A stretch of 64,000 nucleotides of DNA from contig CM030931.1 of assembly GCA_018136815.1 (NCBI GenBank), positions 3,339,801 to 3,403,800 of the forward strand, written 5' to 3'. How positions within the stretch are numbered: the first letter of the stretch is position 1; the number at the start of each line of letters is the position of its first letter. The translations under genes were made by a program, and so were the position numbers. The DNA comes from Isochrysis galbana (lineage: Eukaryota; Haptophyta; Isochrysidales; Isochrysidaceae). A model generated the notes under the pieces. The model was given only the letters and a program-made list of their open reading frames with translations. It had not been told where the DNA came from and made no database searches. Below are positions 1 through 10,921 of this stretch, piece by piece.

Positions 1-527
1 CCCTTCGGACTCTCCGCTACGTGGGGAAGTTACAACGGAGACACGCTCCGGCCGTCGCTGCGGAGTCTCTCTCTCTCTCTCGCTCTCTCTCTCCGTCTCT
101 CGCGACGTGTTTGAGTTATCGGTGATTTGGGGTCGCGGTTGCTTGATAATTTGCTTTGTTTGGGTGAATGATTCCGGTGTGTTCGTGAGTCGGTGTATCC
201 TGTTGTTCTCAGCTTCGTTGTCCGTCGTTGTTCGCTGCGTCGCTGCACTCAAGCAGCTTAGGCTCCCTCCCTGAGGGAAGAGTTCTTTGTAGGTCTAACA
301 ATCTCTTACAACCCATCACACTAGGGCCGCTAGGAGCGCCTCGCCGCCCCACAGCCCTTCGTTCGCCGTTCGTTCCCCGTCCAGACACCCAAATGGGGTT
401 GCCCGACCCAGTCCAGAATTTCATTCACCCGACTCCCGGTGGGGAGGAGGGCCAAAGCGCCGCGCTAGCCGCCGGTGCTGCTCGCGACGGAGTGGCTCAG
501 AGCCCTCCGGCTCCGCTCGACTCGACA
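1..527 (+). repeat. 5' LTR, 3' part only
   Basis: This is identical, as far as I can read, to 18590-19116. The end is placed at ...TCGACA because similarity to the 3' LTR continues only two chance bases further (529/19118), and because a second LTR family in this window also ends in CGACA, where a 5-bp target duplication proves the boundary. The final 135 bases (393-527) encode the first 45 codons of Gag, so the gag ATG lies inside the LTR. Confidence 0.8.
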
Positions 528-3110
528 AGCACGAAATCAAAGCTCACGTCCTCGGCCGCAGAGGAGGAACCCCTCAGGGAACCTTCTCTGCCCGCTGCAG
601 CTTCTGTTCCCGAGGGGTTCCCGAGTGATCCCACGACCACTGAGGCTGCGCCAATGCCACCCATCACTCCGGCTGCTATCCCCATGATTGGCTCCGACCA
701 GCTCGTGTCGGATGGCGAGCCTCCGTCCGCTGCCTTCGGCACCCACCGGGTGCAATTACAGTGGGCCATGGTGGAGCATGACCCTCTCCCACATGAGGCC
801 AACTTCAGTGCCGCTGAGCTGGCCAATGAGGTGGAGGAAGGCCCCCTCCCTCTGATTCAGTTTGACCCACCTCCTCACCTTCGAGATGATGAGTCTGAGG
901 TCGGTGAAGGGGAGGGGATCAGCTTCCGAAGCCCCGCCTACCGGGACTATGCCCCGCCGTCATCAAAAGGGGTCCTTGATCAAGAGATCACCCCGATCGA
1001 GACGGCCGCGGCGCGTCAGGATGCGGAAATGGCAAGGCTTCAAGCGCAGACCAACACCCTAAAAGGGGCTGTGGAGCGCCTGCAGTCATCCCTTGCCGCG
1101 GCAGAGGCGAGGGAGGGGCTTCTCCGGGATCAAGTTGAAGCAGGGTTCAAAGCCCTGACTCAGCTACTCCAAGCCCGCCAAGAGCCCGCTTCAAGTCCGT
1201 CCATGGATCGGACCGAGGCGGCTGCGGATTCTGCTAGGCCGGTTCAGAGGGAACCACCCATGGGCGAGCCTCCTGCTCTAGACCCAAAGGGCCACGCCTC
1301 TCCGGCTTCTAGGGTTCCACGGTCGGCGTACCCGACCTCCAAATCGGAACCCCGCCGCCAGGATCAGAGCCTTTACCGGGGCCCGACCCCGATGGTGCCG
1401 TTCCGCCACCCTCGCGACCCCTGCCTTGCGGTGGGGATGGATGAGCGAGAGGCAGTTGTAAGCGAGTGGAAAAATCTCCTCGCCCTGCCCTCACGCGATC
1501 TGGCCGCCCTTTACCGCGACTCCGACGAGCATGAGCTCATCCACACCATTTTGAAGAGCAACCTCTCCCTGGCGGGCAACGTTTGGCATTGCCGAATTTT
1601 CATGGAGGAGGACCACTTGCTCAAATGGGTGCGTAGCCGCTTCTCAGCCGAGCAAACCCTTCACCATCAGGTCAGGATGGGCAAAGAGCTTTCGGAGCTC
1701 CGCTTCCCAAAGGCCCTCGCCTCCGATAACGTTCAAACCGCGGCGACAGCCTGGAATGAATTTCGGCTAACTCTCATCAAGCCGTTGGAGCGGGCACTAG
1801 CGCTCGGCTGCGATCATCGCGAAATATTTACCTCCCTCCTCGCGGCAGCCGGAGCCAATTCCAGCGGCAATTCCCGCATCTTCGCCTTCCTCCTCGATCT
1901 AGTGGAGGACCGCGCCCTCGCTCTCAATCCTGTCCTCGCTGCTGACGTCCTTCTTCGCAAATGCGACGGGACCTTCGCAAACGGGGCCGATGGTTTCGCG
2001 AAAGACTCGGCGTCGATGGAGTGGGACCGCATGAGGGAGCGCGAGGCCGGCGCTGATCTATGTGAGCTCAGCAAGAATTTGGTTCGCGCCTACATCCGCA
2101 AGCTTGGCGATTCCGCGGTTGACTCCACCAACGTGTGGGATCATCCAAACATGGCCCATGAGATCAACCAGAGGTTCGAAGAAATCATCCGGAACGATAA
2201 GGTTGATCCTCAGCGCGGCGTCGATAATGCTATTAAATTTGCGGAGGTGCTCGCGGAGACTCGTTTCCGCGTAGAGAACCACGAGCTAGGGCGGTCGGCG
2301 CTCTCGTGCGTCAACCTCTGCCAACGGTACCTCAGCCCTTACGAGCAGGCCCGGGTGAAGCGTCATCAATCCCGGCCCTCGACGAAGCAAACCGTGGCTA
2401 GCGTACGCACTAAAGCCTCAGGCGAGTCAAAGAACGAGACTTCCTCGTCCCAGAAGACCGCTTCGACCACGGACATGGTCGCCGCCGTGCAGGCAGCCGT
2501 CCAAGCCACCGTGGCGGAAGCTCTTCGCGGACAGGGACACTCGCCTGCTTCGAAGCCTGATTATCGGGCTGCTGCACCGCCGGCAAGTTACCACTCCAAC
2601 TCGCCGTTGCCGGCTATACTGACCGATCCACCGGGTCGAAAGGGAGGCTCGTCTCGGCCGCCCAGCCGTCGCTGCGATCCGCCGGCGAACGGCCAAGGGC
2701 TACCGCCCGATTTGGGCGTATCCCGGTGGACGCCCGAGCTTTGGAATCGGGCCCGAGCCCGCTTCTGGGCCGTAGCAGGCTATGCCAAGCACCCAAGGGT
2801 CTCGGCGGCGCTAGCGAAGTGCCGACCGGCCGATAATTCAATGGAAACTCCACGGACGGACGATATCAATAGGGGAATCACCGAATGGACGAACGAAAAC
2901 GGCTGTGCCTTCTGCGCTTTCCGACCTCAAGCTCCTCCTGGCACTCCATCCAGCGAAGCCTGGAAATATGGCACGGGAGACGGTGCTCACAACCCCGTCA
3001 TCTGTCAGCCATATATCCGCTTTCTGTGTGAGGCTGGCTGCGGAGAGTGCGGATCGGACGAGCACATTCATAAGCTTCTTCGCTCGATGGTCCGGGTTAA
3101 GCCTCAGTAG
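393..3110 (+). CDS. gag: Gag polyprotein of the chromovirus (905 aa)
   Basis: The structural protein of the retrotransposon. The frame is open from upstream, but the first ATG is at 393, inside the 5' LTR (starts MGLPDPVQNF). It has a Pro/Ser-rich N-terminus and then a predicted coiled coil at about residues 205-270 (rich in Ala, Glu, Leu and Arg). A helical capsid-like region follows at about 350-680, a basic Ser/Thr-rich stretch at about 655-760, and a Cys/His-rich C-terminus (CAFCAF, then C and H residues around GCGECGSDEHIH) that could bind zinc or nucleic acid. It is not a canonical CCHC knuckle. At 905 aa it is much longer than most Ty3/gypsy Gags. It ends at a UAG that is followed in the same frame by pol. 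Assignment rests on position before pol and general composition; capsid homology is inferred, not demonstrated. Confidence 0.75.
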   Translation: MGLPDPVQNFIHPTPGGEEGQSAALAAGAARDGVAQSPPAPLDSTSTKSKLTSSAAEEEPLREPSLPAAASVPEGFPSDPTTTEAAPMPPITPAAIPMIGSDQLVSDGEPPSAAFGTHRVQLQWAMVEHDPLPHEANFSAAELANEVEEGPLPLIQFDPPPHLRDDESEVGEGEGISFRSPAYRDYAPPSSKGVLDQEITPIETAAARQDAEMARLQAQTNTLKGAVERLQSSLAAAEAREGLLRDQVEAGFKALTQLLQARQEPASSPSMDRTEAAADSARPVQREPPMGEPPALDPKGHASPASRVPRSAYPTSKSEPRRQDQSLYRGPTPMVPFRHPRDPCLAVGMDEREAVVSEWKNLLALPSRDLAALYRDSDEHELIHTILKSNLSLAGNVWHCRIFMEEDHLLKWVRSRFSAEQTLHHQVRMGKELSELRFPKALASDNVQTAATAWNEFRLTLIKPLERALALGCDHREIFTSLLAAAGANSSGNSRIFAFLLDLVEDRALALNPVLAADVLLRKCDGTFANGADGFAKDSASMEWDRMREREAGADLCELSKNLVRAYIRKLGDSAVDSTNVWDHPNMAHEINQRFEEIIRNDKVDPQRGVDNAIKFAEVLAETRFRVENHELGRSALSCVNLCQRYLSPYEQARVKRHQSRPSTKQTVASVRTKASGESKNETSSSQKTASTTDMVAAVQAAVQATVAEALRGQGHSPASKPDYRAAAPPASYHSNSPLPAILTDPPGRKGGSSRPPSRRCDPPANGQGLPPDLGVSRWTPELWNRARARFWAVAGYAKHPRVSAALAKCRPADNSMETPRTDDINRGITEWTNENGCAFCAFRPQAPPGTPSSEAWKYGTGDGAHNPVICQPYIRFLCEAGCGECGSDEHIHKLLRSMVRVKPQ
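3108..3110 (+). promoter_or_regulatory. In-frame UAG between gag and pol, candidate readthrough stop
   Basis: Codon 906 of the gag frame is TAG in the context CAG TAG GGG. The same frame then stays open into the methyltransferase, protease and RT domains with no other stop. Joined across the assembly gap, the frame after UAG runs 2551 codons. The second assembly copy has the same UAG at 9756-9758. Bases just downstream (GGGGTCCGGCGGGGTCCCC) can form a short GC-rich stem. Gammaretroviruses make Gag-Pol by UAG readthrough with G after the stop; applying that here is inference. Confidence 0.6.
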
Positions 3111-6100
3111 GGGTCCGGCGGGGTCCCCGTCCTTCAAACCCTGGCGGAGAACATCGCGGGCGGTGGGCCTGAACGCCACCACCACCATCCCGATCCGATC
3201 CCTACGCCGCTTGGGGAGAAGAGCTGTCGACGCGGCGATTCTCCCCCTGTCTCTAGCTCTATTCAGTCCTCGACGGTGGGAGCCGCCTCGCCGGCTGAAG
3301 CCCCCGCCGAACGGCTATCTCGGAAGCCGGAGTCGACACTTGACCCGGGCTCCTGGAAACAGGTTTGCCCCGGAGATAGTCGCGACCCGACTCTCCGAAA
3401 TTCGTGTACGTCTACAAGTTCTTCTATTACTCCGCACGCTATTAGGATGTTAGGGGCCGATTCTCGCTCGCTGCCCCTCTTGGAATCTATTTCTACGGAT
3501 ACTATGCTGTCTTCGGTTTCTTCTAATTCTCCTAGGTCTTTCGACGCATCTTCATCCCTGGATTCATCCCCCGACGGCCCTGCCCAAGGGGGTGGGCTAG
3601 GTGGATCCGACGCGTCTTCGGTCTCTTCGTTTCGTAAACAGTCAGTTGTAAAGCCCTCGAGGGCTGTCGATTCGGTATCATCTTCTGCTCTAGGTTCTAT
3701 GGATAGGTCCGACGTGGCCGCTGCCGCGTCCGAAAACGTTGTTGCTGCTTTACCTGTTTCTGCTCTTTCCCGGCGGGACCCCACTGGAGACCTCTCTCCC
3801 AAGGGCCATAGCCGGAGCCGCTCTGCGGACGAATTGTCGTTGTCTACCGTAGGTTCTCGTGCAGTGGAGGCGGAGACTTGTGCCTCCTCCTCACCTCTCT
3901 CCCCGCTTCGTTATATTTCTCCGTCATCGTGTTCATTCTCTCGTCTCGAAGTTGCACCTGTTCTCGTTTCTGACCTGGTTCCCGACCCGGAAGGGTCGGC
4001 TTCCGGGGTCGATGAAGTTGAAGGTTCCAAGGGAGCTGCGGCTTTCCGCGCTCACGCCGTGGTCACCCCAGACTCGGGAGACGCAGGGGCCGTCGATTAC
4101 GATCTCTCGTCGCGCCCCACACGGACGCCGGCGTCTCCTCTTTCTCTCGGCTCTCCGGAGGATCCCTGTTCCAGGGATCGCCCGCCGGAGCCAACCCCCT
4201 TCAGGTCTAGCCCACCGAAACTTCAGGGCGACGACCCCCTCCCCCTGAATTCTACTGCCGAGGCCATCCACCGGATCGCCGTGGTTGGTTGTTCCTCGGC
4301 CGCCAAGTCTACTGAAGCTGCCCGCGCCCCTACGCGCGAGCTCCAAATGTTAGCCGCCTCCCGTGCCCGGGCTAGCGGTTCCTCCGTCATCTTGCCCCGC
4401 CATCTCGCCGAAGCTGCTCTAGCCTTGCGGCGGCCGCACGCGAGCACTCATTCATCACCCTCTGCCGTACTGCCGACGCATTTTGACGAGCTTTGCGCTG
4501 AGTTAGCGGCGATCCACGACGCCGTGACGTTCGACGCGGCCGAGGGGATTCCTCCACCCCGCGTTCTAGTCGTCGGTGAAGCTAGCGGGGTCGTGTCTTC
4601 GATGTTCCTACTCGCCGGAGCGCACGTCGCGACGTGCGATTTACGACCGTCGGAGATCGACTACATTCCCCACTTCTGCGGAGATGCTCTTCACATTCAA
4701 AACCTCGGTTGGGACCTCGTGGTTGCGCATCCGCCGTGCACGTATGTGTCGGCGGTGAGTTGCCAGTGGCTCGATCGGGAGCCGGGACGACGCCAGGCTC
4801 TCGAATCCGCCGCTAGAGTCTTCCTCGCCATGGCAAGCGCCGACGCGCCTTTCGTTGCCGTCGAAAATCCTCGAATGCACGCGGAAGCCTCTGCCTTAGT
4901 CGGGGGGTTGCGACCGCGGCAGTTTGTGCAGCCGTGGCAGCACGGCACGGGCCATCAAAAAGCAACTGGCCTGTACCTGACGGCTTCACTCCCGTCCTTG
5001 CAGCCTTCGAAGATTGTCGAGGGACGTCTATCCGCTATGGCGGATCTATCGCCGTCGCCCCACCGTGGCGCCCTTCGCAGCCGCACCTATGTGGGCATTG
5101 CCGGTGCAATGGCGGCCCAGTGGATGCCGGTCTTGCGCCGTTATGCGCGCGAAGCCAAGGCGTCGCGTTCGCTCGACTTCACGGTGGACTGGGCAATTTC
5201 CCAAGCAGCTGCCAGCTTGAGAGAACGCCCTTCGCTTTGCTCGACCGGTTTCGAGCTGGCTGAGCCGAGGACGGCTCTGGCTCGTTTCATGGAGGGGAGA
5301 GGCGAAGCAGCTTCTAGCTCTCACCTCACGCCTCCCAGCGGTTCGCCAGTGTCTGATTCGGTTGTCGTGATCCCGGACGCAGGCCCCGTTGCCGATGCTT
5401 CTCGCCTGCTTCATCAGGAGGACTCGGAAACAAACGTATCGCAAGACGAGGCCGAGGCGGAAGGAGACCGCTTCCTGCCGTGGGAGTGGCCCATAGAGGA
5501 CCGCTCTACAACGCCAGGCCCTCCAAACACGGTGAAGAAGCGCCGCAGCAAGTGGCAGGTCTTCGACCGTGATGTAATTTCGGGGGTCCATCGGTGGCAG
5601 GATGTCACGCCTTCCATCGCCCAAGAAATCGCTGAGCAAGCGGCAGCTGCGGAGCCGTCGGAACCTCCCATCTTGTCTCGACTGGGCTCTCAAGGCATCA
5701 ATGCACTATCTCCGAGCGCCTCCTTCACGGCTGGCGACGAGGGAGTGGCCGAACTGACCAATTCGTTCGTAGCCGAAAGGCCACTCGAAACCTGGGATGT
5801 CGGGCCCGACTCGGGAGAAGATGACACGCCCGAGATGCCAGAACACCGGAGCATGCAGACCCTCGAGACCAAGCCCTCCGACGCCGCCGAAGGAGAGGAT
5901 ACTCCACGGGCACTGTATTGCGATGGGGCTACCGCTAGGGGCCTCAGTGCGGCCGGATTTTCCGAGTTGTCGAAGCTTCCGAAGACAGACTTGCAGAAGT
6001 CCCTGGAGAAGGAATGGTCACGCCAAATGGATCAACCTCGGCATCCGACGGACCGTCGAGGGCTAGGCTATGATGGCGTGCCTAACCCCTCTAGTTCAGC

Positions 6101-8892
6101 AAAGGCATCCCCACGCTCCTCGATACCATTCGTGCCGCAGACGGTGGCCGCCGCTATCGAGCGAGTGCCCCACGTCGATGAATCTTCTCCGTCCAGGCTA
6201 GCCTCCAATCCAACCACCCTGTCACCCGGAGCCGGAACCTCACTTCCGGTGGAATCTATCGCGGACACTCCGCCGCCGCTCTACCCTCGTCACTGCCTCT
6301 ATGTCCGCGATCTCGTGGTCTGCCGTGCCGATGGCGACCGCGCAGCTCAAGGGTTCGTTCTCCCGGACGTTGCCCTCACGGTGAACAGCACCCTGGCTGA
6401 CACTGGAGCGGGCCCGTCAGTAATCACCACTGCTCTTCTCGATCGACTACCTGAAGACGCTTGCGTCGAACGCGTATCGGACGCTACCGTCCCCAACCTA
6501 CATGGGCCGGACGGCCTTCCTCTCATCACTAGGGGCCGGGCTAGCCTCGTCTTCTCCTTGTCCGGTCGCCTCTTCCGTCATTCGTTCGCGGTCATCGAAG
6601 GAAACGCGATGCTTCTGCTCGGGAACGATTTTTTGGCCGCCCACTCCGCTACCATTTCTCTCGACGCCGCGAGCTCGGAAGGAAGCCTCCGCCTCCGTCC
6701 GGCCTCTGGCGATTCAGAAGACTCTTCAAGAGTCCTTTCCGAATGTGTAGTCAGAGTTTCCACGGCGCCGCCCCCAGTCGCGGACGCCGGCTTCGTCGGA
6801 GCTATCTCGATGTCACCCGGTCAGCCGCTGACTGTCGACTTTCTGGAGAGGTCGACGGCAACACGAGAGATCCCGGCTGGATCGGAGGGTGAGGCTGCTG
6901 CTGATGCTAGGCAGCCACTCTATACACCTCTCTTTGAGTCTGCCGACGAGTTTGCGGCCAAAGCTCCGGCGTCTACCTCGTCCGAATATCTTCTCTACAC
7001 GGAGCAAGCGGTGACGATTCCTGCCTTCCACCGCGCAACCATCTGGGTCAGGGTTCCGCTAGCTCTCCGAGATCATTCGGACTGCGCGATGCTGGTCGAC
7101 CGCCTACCAAATCGCGAGGCTCTCGATTCGTCCCCTCTCGTAATGCCCACGGTGGTCACGCCCACGGACGATCACCGCATCGCGGTGACGATCGTCCACA
7201 CCGGAGTCGATGCGCTGACCCTGCCGTCTCTGCATCCGATAGCTTCGCTCCAGGTGCGTTTCAAGTTGCACCGGGGCTGGACTCCGAATGGAAGCGAGGG
7301 GATGGTGACCCTGTCACCGCGCTGAGCGAGGAGCAACGATCTCTACTCGACTCAGCCACCATCGATCCAGACCGGCTTCTTTCCGACGATCAACGAGAAG
7401 AAGTACGCCAACTCTTGGCCCGGCGCATCAAAGCTTTCGCGTTGCACCCGGGGGCTCCAAACCATACGCACGTTCTCGAGGTGGAGTTGCCACTCAACCC
7501 CGGCGCTGTTCCTCACCGGCACGCTCCGTCTAGAGTGGGCCGCGCAGGCGAGCTCATCATAGAAGAGGAGGTAGCCAAGATGGAAGCCGCCGGCATTATT
7601 CGCAAGTCAAATTCGGCTTGGGCTTCCCGAGTAGTCCTGGTCCAGCAAGAAAGATGGCTCCGTTCGATTCTGCGTGGACTACCGCGACACGAACGCCAAG
7701 CTACGCGTCGAGGATAGCCCTCTACCCCTCATTGTGGAGGCTATCGATAGGCTAGCGTCCGGCCAAGGGCCGCTCAGTTCTCTCTTTTATGTACTCTCGA
7801 TTTAGCCTCTGGTTTTTTGGGGCATCCCGATCAAAGAATCGCACAAACATATCACCGCTTTCACTACCCACCGCGGCAAATACGAGTTCAACTATCTACC
7901 GTTCGGCATCCCAATCAGGTCCCTCCTACATGTGCCGCTTGATGGACATCGTTCTCGGTGCGCTAGCGTGGGAGATCTGCATGCCTTACCTCGATGATGT
8001 GGGCATCTGGTCAACGGGCGTGGGTCCTTCCGAAGAGGCCAGGGCACAGGCTTCGTTCGAGCAAATGCTTCACCGGCTAGACCTCGTTCTCGAACGGCTA
8101 GAGTGGGCCGGTCTGACCTGCAAGATGTCCAAGTGTGTCTTCTTTGCCACCTCTACGGAGTACCTCGGTCACGTTGTCTCGAGGGAAGGTCTCAAGATGG
8201 ACCCGAAGAAGGTCGCAGCTGTCGCCGACATCGACCCGTCATCCATCAACTCCTTGGAAGCGGTTCGATCTTTCCTCGGCCTTTGCTCCTACTATCGTCG
8301 ATTCATTCGCCAATTCGCCGCTAAGGCTGCTCCTCTCACTGCCCTCACGCGGAAGGGCTGCGACCGTGGCAAAGGAGTCCCAGTCCGAGGAGTGTCGCCG
8401 AGCTATCCAAGAGCTCAAGACAGCGATCACTTCGGAGCCCGTCTTGACTCCACCCAGGGATGATCGGCCCTTCATCGTCAAGACCGATGGGGCTAGCAAG
8501 TTGGGTATCGCCGGCATCCTCTCGCAGCTAGGAGACGATAACCGTGAACGAGTCGTTGGGTATTATGCTCGCAGTCTCACCTCGGCCGAACGCCATTGGA
8601 CGGTGACCGAGATTGAGCTCTTGGCTGCCCTGGAATCAATCCGAAATTGGCGACCCTACCTTTGGGGCGTCGGTTCAAGTTAGTCGTTGACCACTCTGCG
8701 CTGCGATGGCTGCATACCATGAAGGATCAAGTAGCCGGTGGGGCCAGCCTCTCGGCTGACTCGGTGGGCTCTCAAGTTGGCTGAGTACCGGTTCGATGTC
8801 GAACATAAACCAGGAGCTGTTCATCAGGATGCTGACGGGCTGTCCGGCTAGCATCCCTGGAGCCGGAACACGAAGATGAACCACTCGCCGGC
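3111..8892 (+). pseudogene. pol: Pol, first assembly copy; open to 7325, then broken by single-base indels near the contig end
   Basis: The frame is open from the gag UAG to 7325 and covers a Ser-rich linker, the methyltransferase domain (about 4555-5130) and the protease (DTGA at 6399). From 7301 on it differs from the second copy (13940 onward) only by one-base changes in or near short homopolymers: G loss near 7301, C gain near 7653, T changes near 7790 and 7820, C gains near 7912 and 8365, G loss near 8665, G gain near 8743, C loss near 8847. These break the RT and RNase H frame, while the other copy is intact. All lie in the last 1.6 kb before the N gap, so I read them as consensus errors at a contig end and not as real mutations. 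I label it pseudogene only because the sequence as given is broken. Confidence 0.7.
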
Positions 8893-8992
8893 NNNNNNNN
8901 NNNNNNNNNNNNNNNNNNNNNNNNNNNNNNNNNNNNNNNNNNNNNNNNNNNNNNNNNNNNNNNNNNNNNNNNNNNNNNNNNNNNNNNNNNNN
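8893..8992. other. 100-N assembly gap
   Basis: Exactly 100 Ns, the usual placeholder for unknown gap size. Sequence on both sides comes from the same retrotransposon and overlaps by about 6.5 kb, so the true gap is probably negative. Confidence 0.95.
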
Positions 8993-10921
8993 GCAGGCCC
9001 GGGTGAAGCGTCATCAATCCCGGCCCTCGACGAAGCAAACCGTGGCTAGCGTACGCACTAAAGCCTCAGGCGAGTCAAAGAACGAGACTTCCTCGTCCCA
9101 GAAGACCGCTTCGACCACGGACATGGTCGCCGCCGTGCAGGCAGCCGTCCAAGCCACCGTGGCGGAAGCTCTTCGCGGACAGGGACACTCGCCTGCTTCG
9201 AAGCCTGATTATCGGGCTGCTGCACCGCCGGCAAGTTACCACTCCAACTCGCCGTTGCCGGCTATACTGACCGATCCACCGGGTCGAAAGGGAGGCTCGT
9301 CTCGGCCGCCCAGCCGTCGCTGCGATCCGCCGGCGAACGGCCAAGGGCTACCGCCCGATTTGGGCGTATCCCGGTGGACGCCCCGAGCTTTGGAATCGGG
9401 CCCGAGCCCGTCTTCTGGGCCGTAGCAGGCTATGCCAAGCACCCAAGGGTCTCGGCGGCGCTAGCGAAGTGCCGACCGGCCGATAATTCAATGGAAACTC
9501 CACGGACGGACGATATCATAGGGGAATCACCGAATGGACGAACGAAAACGGCTGTGCCTTCTGCGCTTTCCGACCTCAAGCTCCTCCTGGCACTCCATCC
9601 AGCGAAGCCTGGAAATATGGACGGGAGACGGTGCTCACAACCCCGTCATCTGTCAGCCATATATCCGCTTTCTGTGTGAGGCTGGCTGCGGAGAGTGCGG
9701 ATCGGACGAGCACATTCATAAGCTTCTTCGCTCGATGGTCCGGGTTAAGCCTCAGTAGGGGTCCGGCGGGGTCCCCGTCCTTCAAACCCTGGCGGAGAAC
9801 ATCGCGGGCGGTGGCCTGAACGCCACCACCACCATCCCGATCCGATCCCTACGCCGCTTGGGGAGAAGAGCTGTCGACGCGGCGATTCTCCCCCTGTCTC
9901 TAGCTCTATTCAGTCCTCGACGGTGGGAGCCGCCTCGCCGGCTGAAGCCCCGCCGAACGGCTATCTCGGAAGCCGGAGTCGACACTTGACCGGGCTCCTG
10001 GAAACAGGTTTGCCCCGGAGATAGTCGCGACCCGACTCTCCGAAATTCGTGTACGTCTACAAGTTTTCTATTACTCCGCACGCTATTAGGATGTTAGGGG
10101 CCGATTCTCGCTCGCTGCCCCTCTTGGAATCTATTTCTACGGATACTATGCTGTCTTCGGTTTCTTCTAATTCTCCTAGGTCTTTCGACGCATCTTCATC
10201 CCTGGATTCATCCCCCGACGGCCCTGCCCAAGGGGGTGGGCTAGGTGGATCCGACGCGTCTTCGGTCTCTTCGTTTCGTAAACAGTCAGTTGTAAAGCCC
10301 TCGAGGGCTGTCGATTCGGTATCATCTTCTGCTCTAGGTTCTATGGATAGGTCCGACGTGGCCGCTGCCGCGTCCGAAAACGTTGTTGCTGCTTTACCTG
10401 TTTCTGCTCTTTCCCGGCGGGACCCCACTGGAGACCTCTCTCCCAAGGGCCATAGCCGGAGCCGCTCTGCGGACGAATTGTCGTTGTCTACCGTAGGTTC
10501 TCGTGCAGTGGAGGCGGAGACTTGTGCCTCCTCCTCACCTCTCTCCCCGCTTCGTTATATTTCTCCGTCATCGTGTTCATTCTCTCGTCTCGAAGTTGCA
10601 CCTGTTCTCGTTTCTGACCTGGTTCCGACCCGGAAGGGTCGGCTTCCGGGGTCGATGAAGTTGAAGGTTCCAAGGGAGCTGCGGCTTTCCGCGCTCACGC
10701 CGTGGTCACCCCAGACTCGGGAGACGCAGGGGCCGTCGATTACGATCTCTCGTCGCGCCCCACACGGACGCCGGCGTCTCCTCTTTCTCTCGGCTCTCCG
10801 GAGGATCCCTGTTCCAGGGATCGCCCGCCGGAGCCAACCCCTTCAGGTCTAGCCCACCGAAACTTCAGGGCGACGACCCCTCCCCCTGAATTCTACTGCC
10901 GAGGCCATCCACCGGATCGCC
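8993..10921 (+). pseudogene. Second assembly copy of gag 3' end and pol 5' end, frameshifted near the gap
   Basis: Corresponds to 2346-4280. It differs by about a dozen single-base indels: an extra C near 9384 and T near 9413, then losses near 9518, 9620, 9814, 9948, 9991, 10065, 10626, 10841 and 10878. None is found after about 10885 until the other copy's own error zone starts. The gag UAG is kept at 9756-9758. Copy 1 is intact over this stretch, so 1-7300 should be used for it. Confidence 0.7.

Noticed and set aside
3108-3110. UAG recoded as an amino acid in this organism
   Set aside because: The ankyrin gene at 52260-53042 ends at UAG exactly where the repeat domain finishes, and other genes use all three stops.
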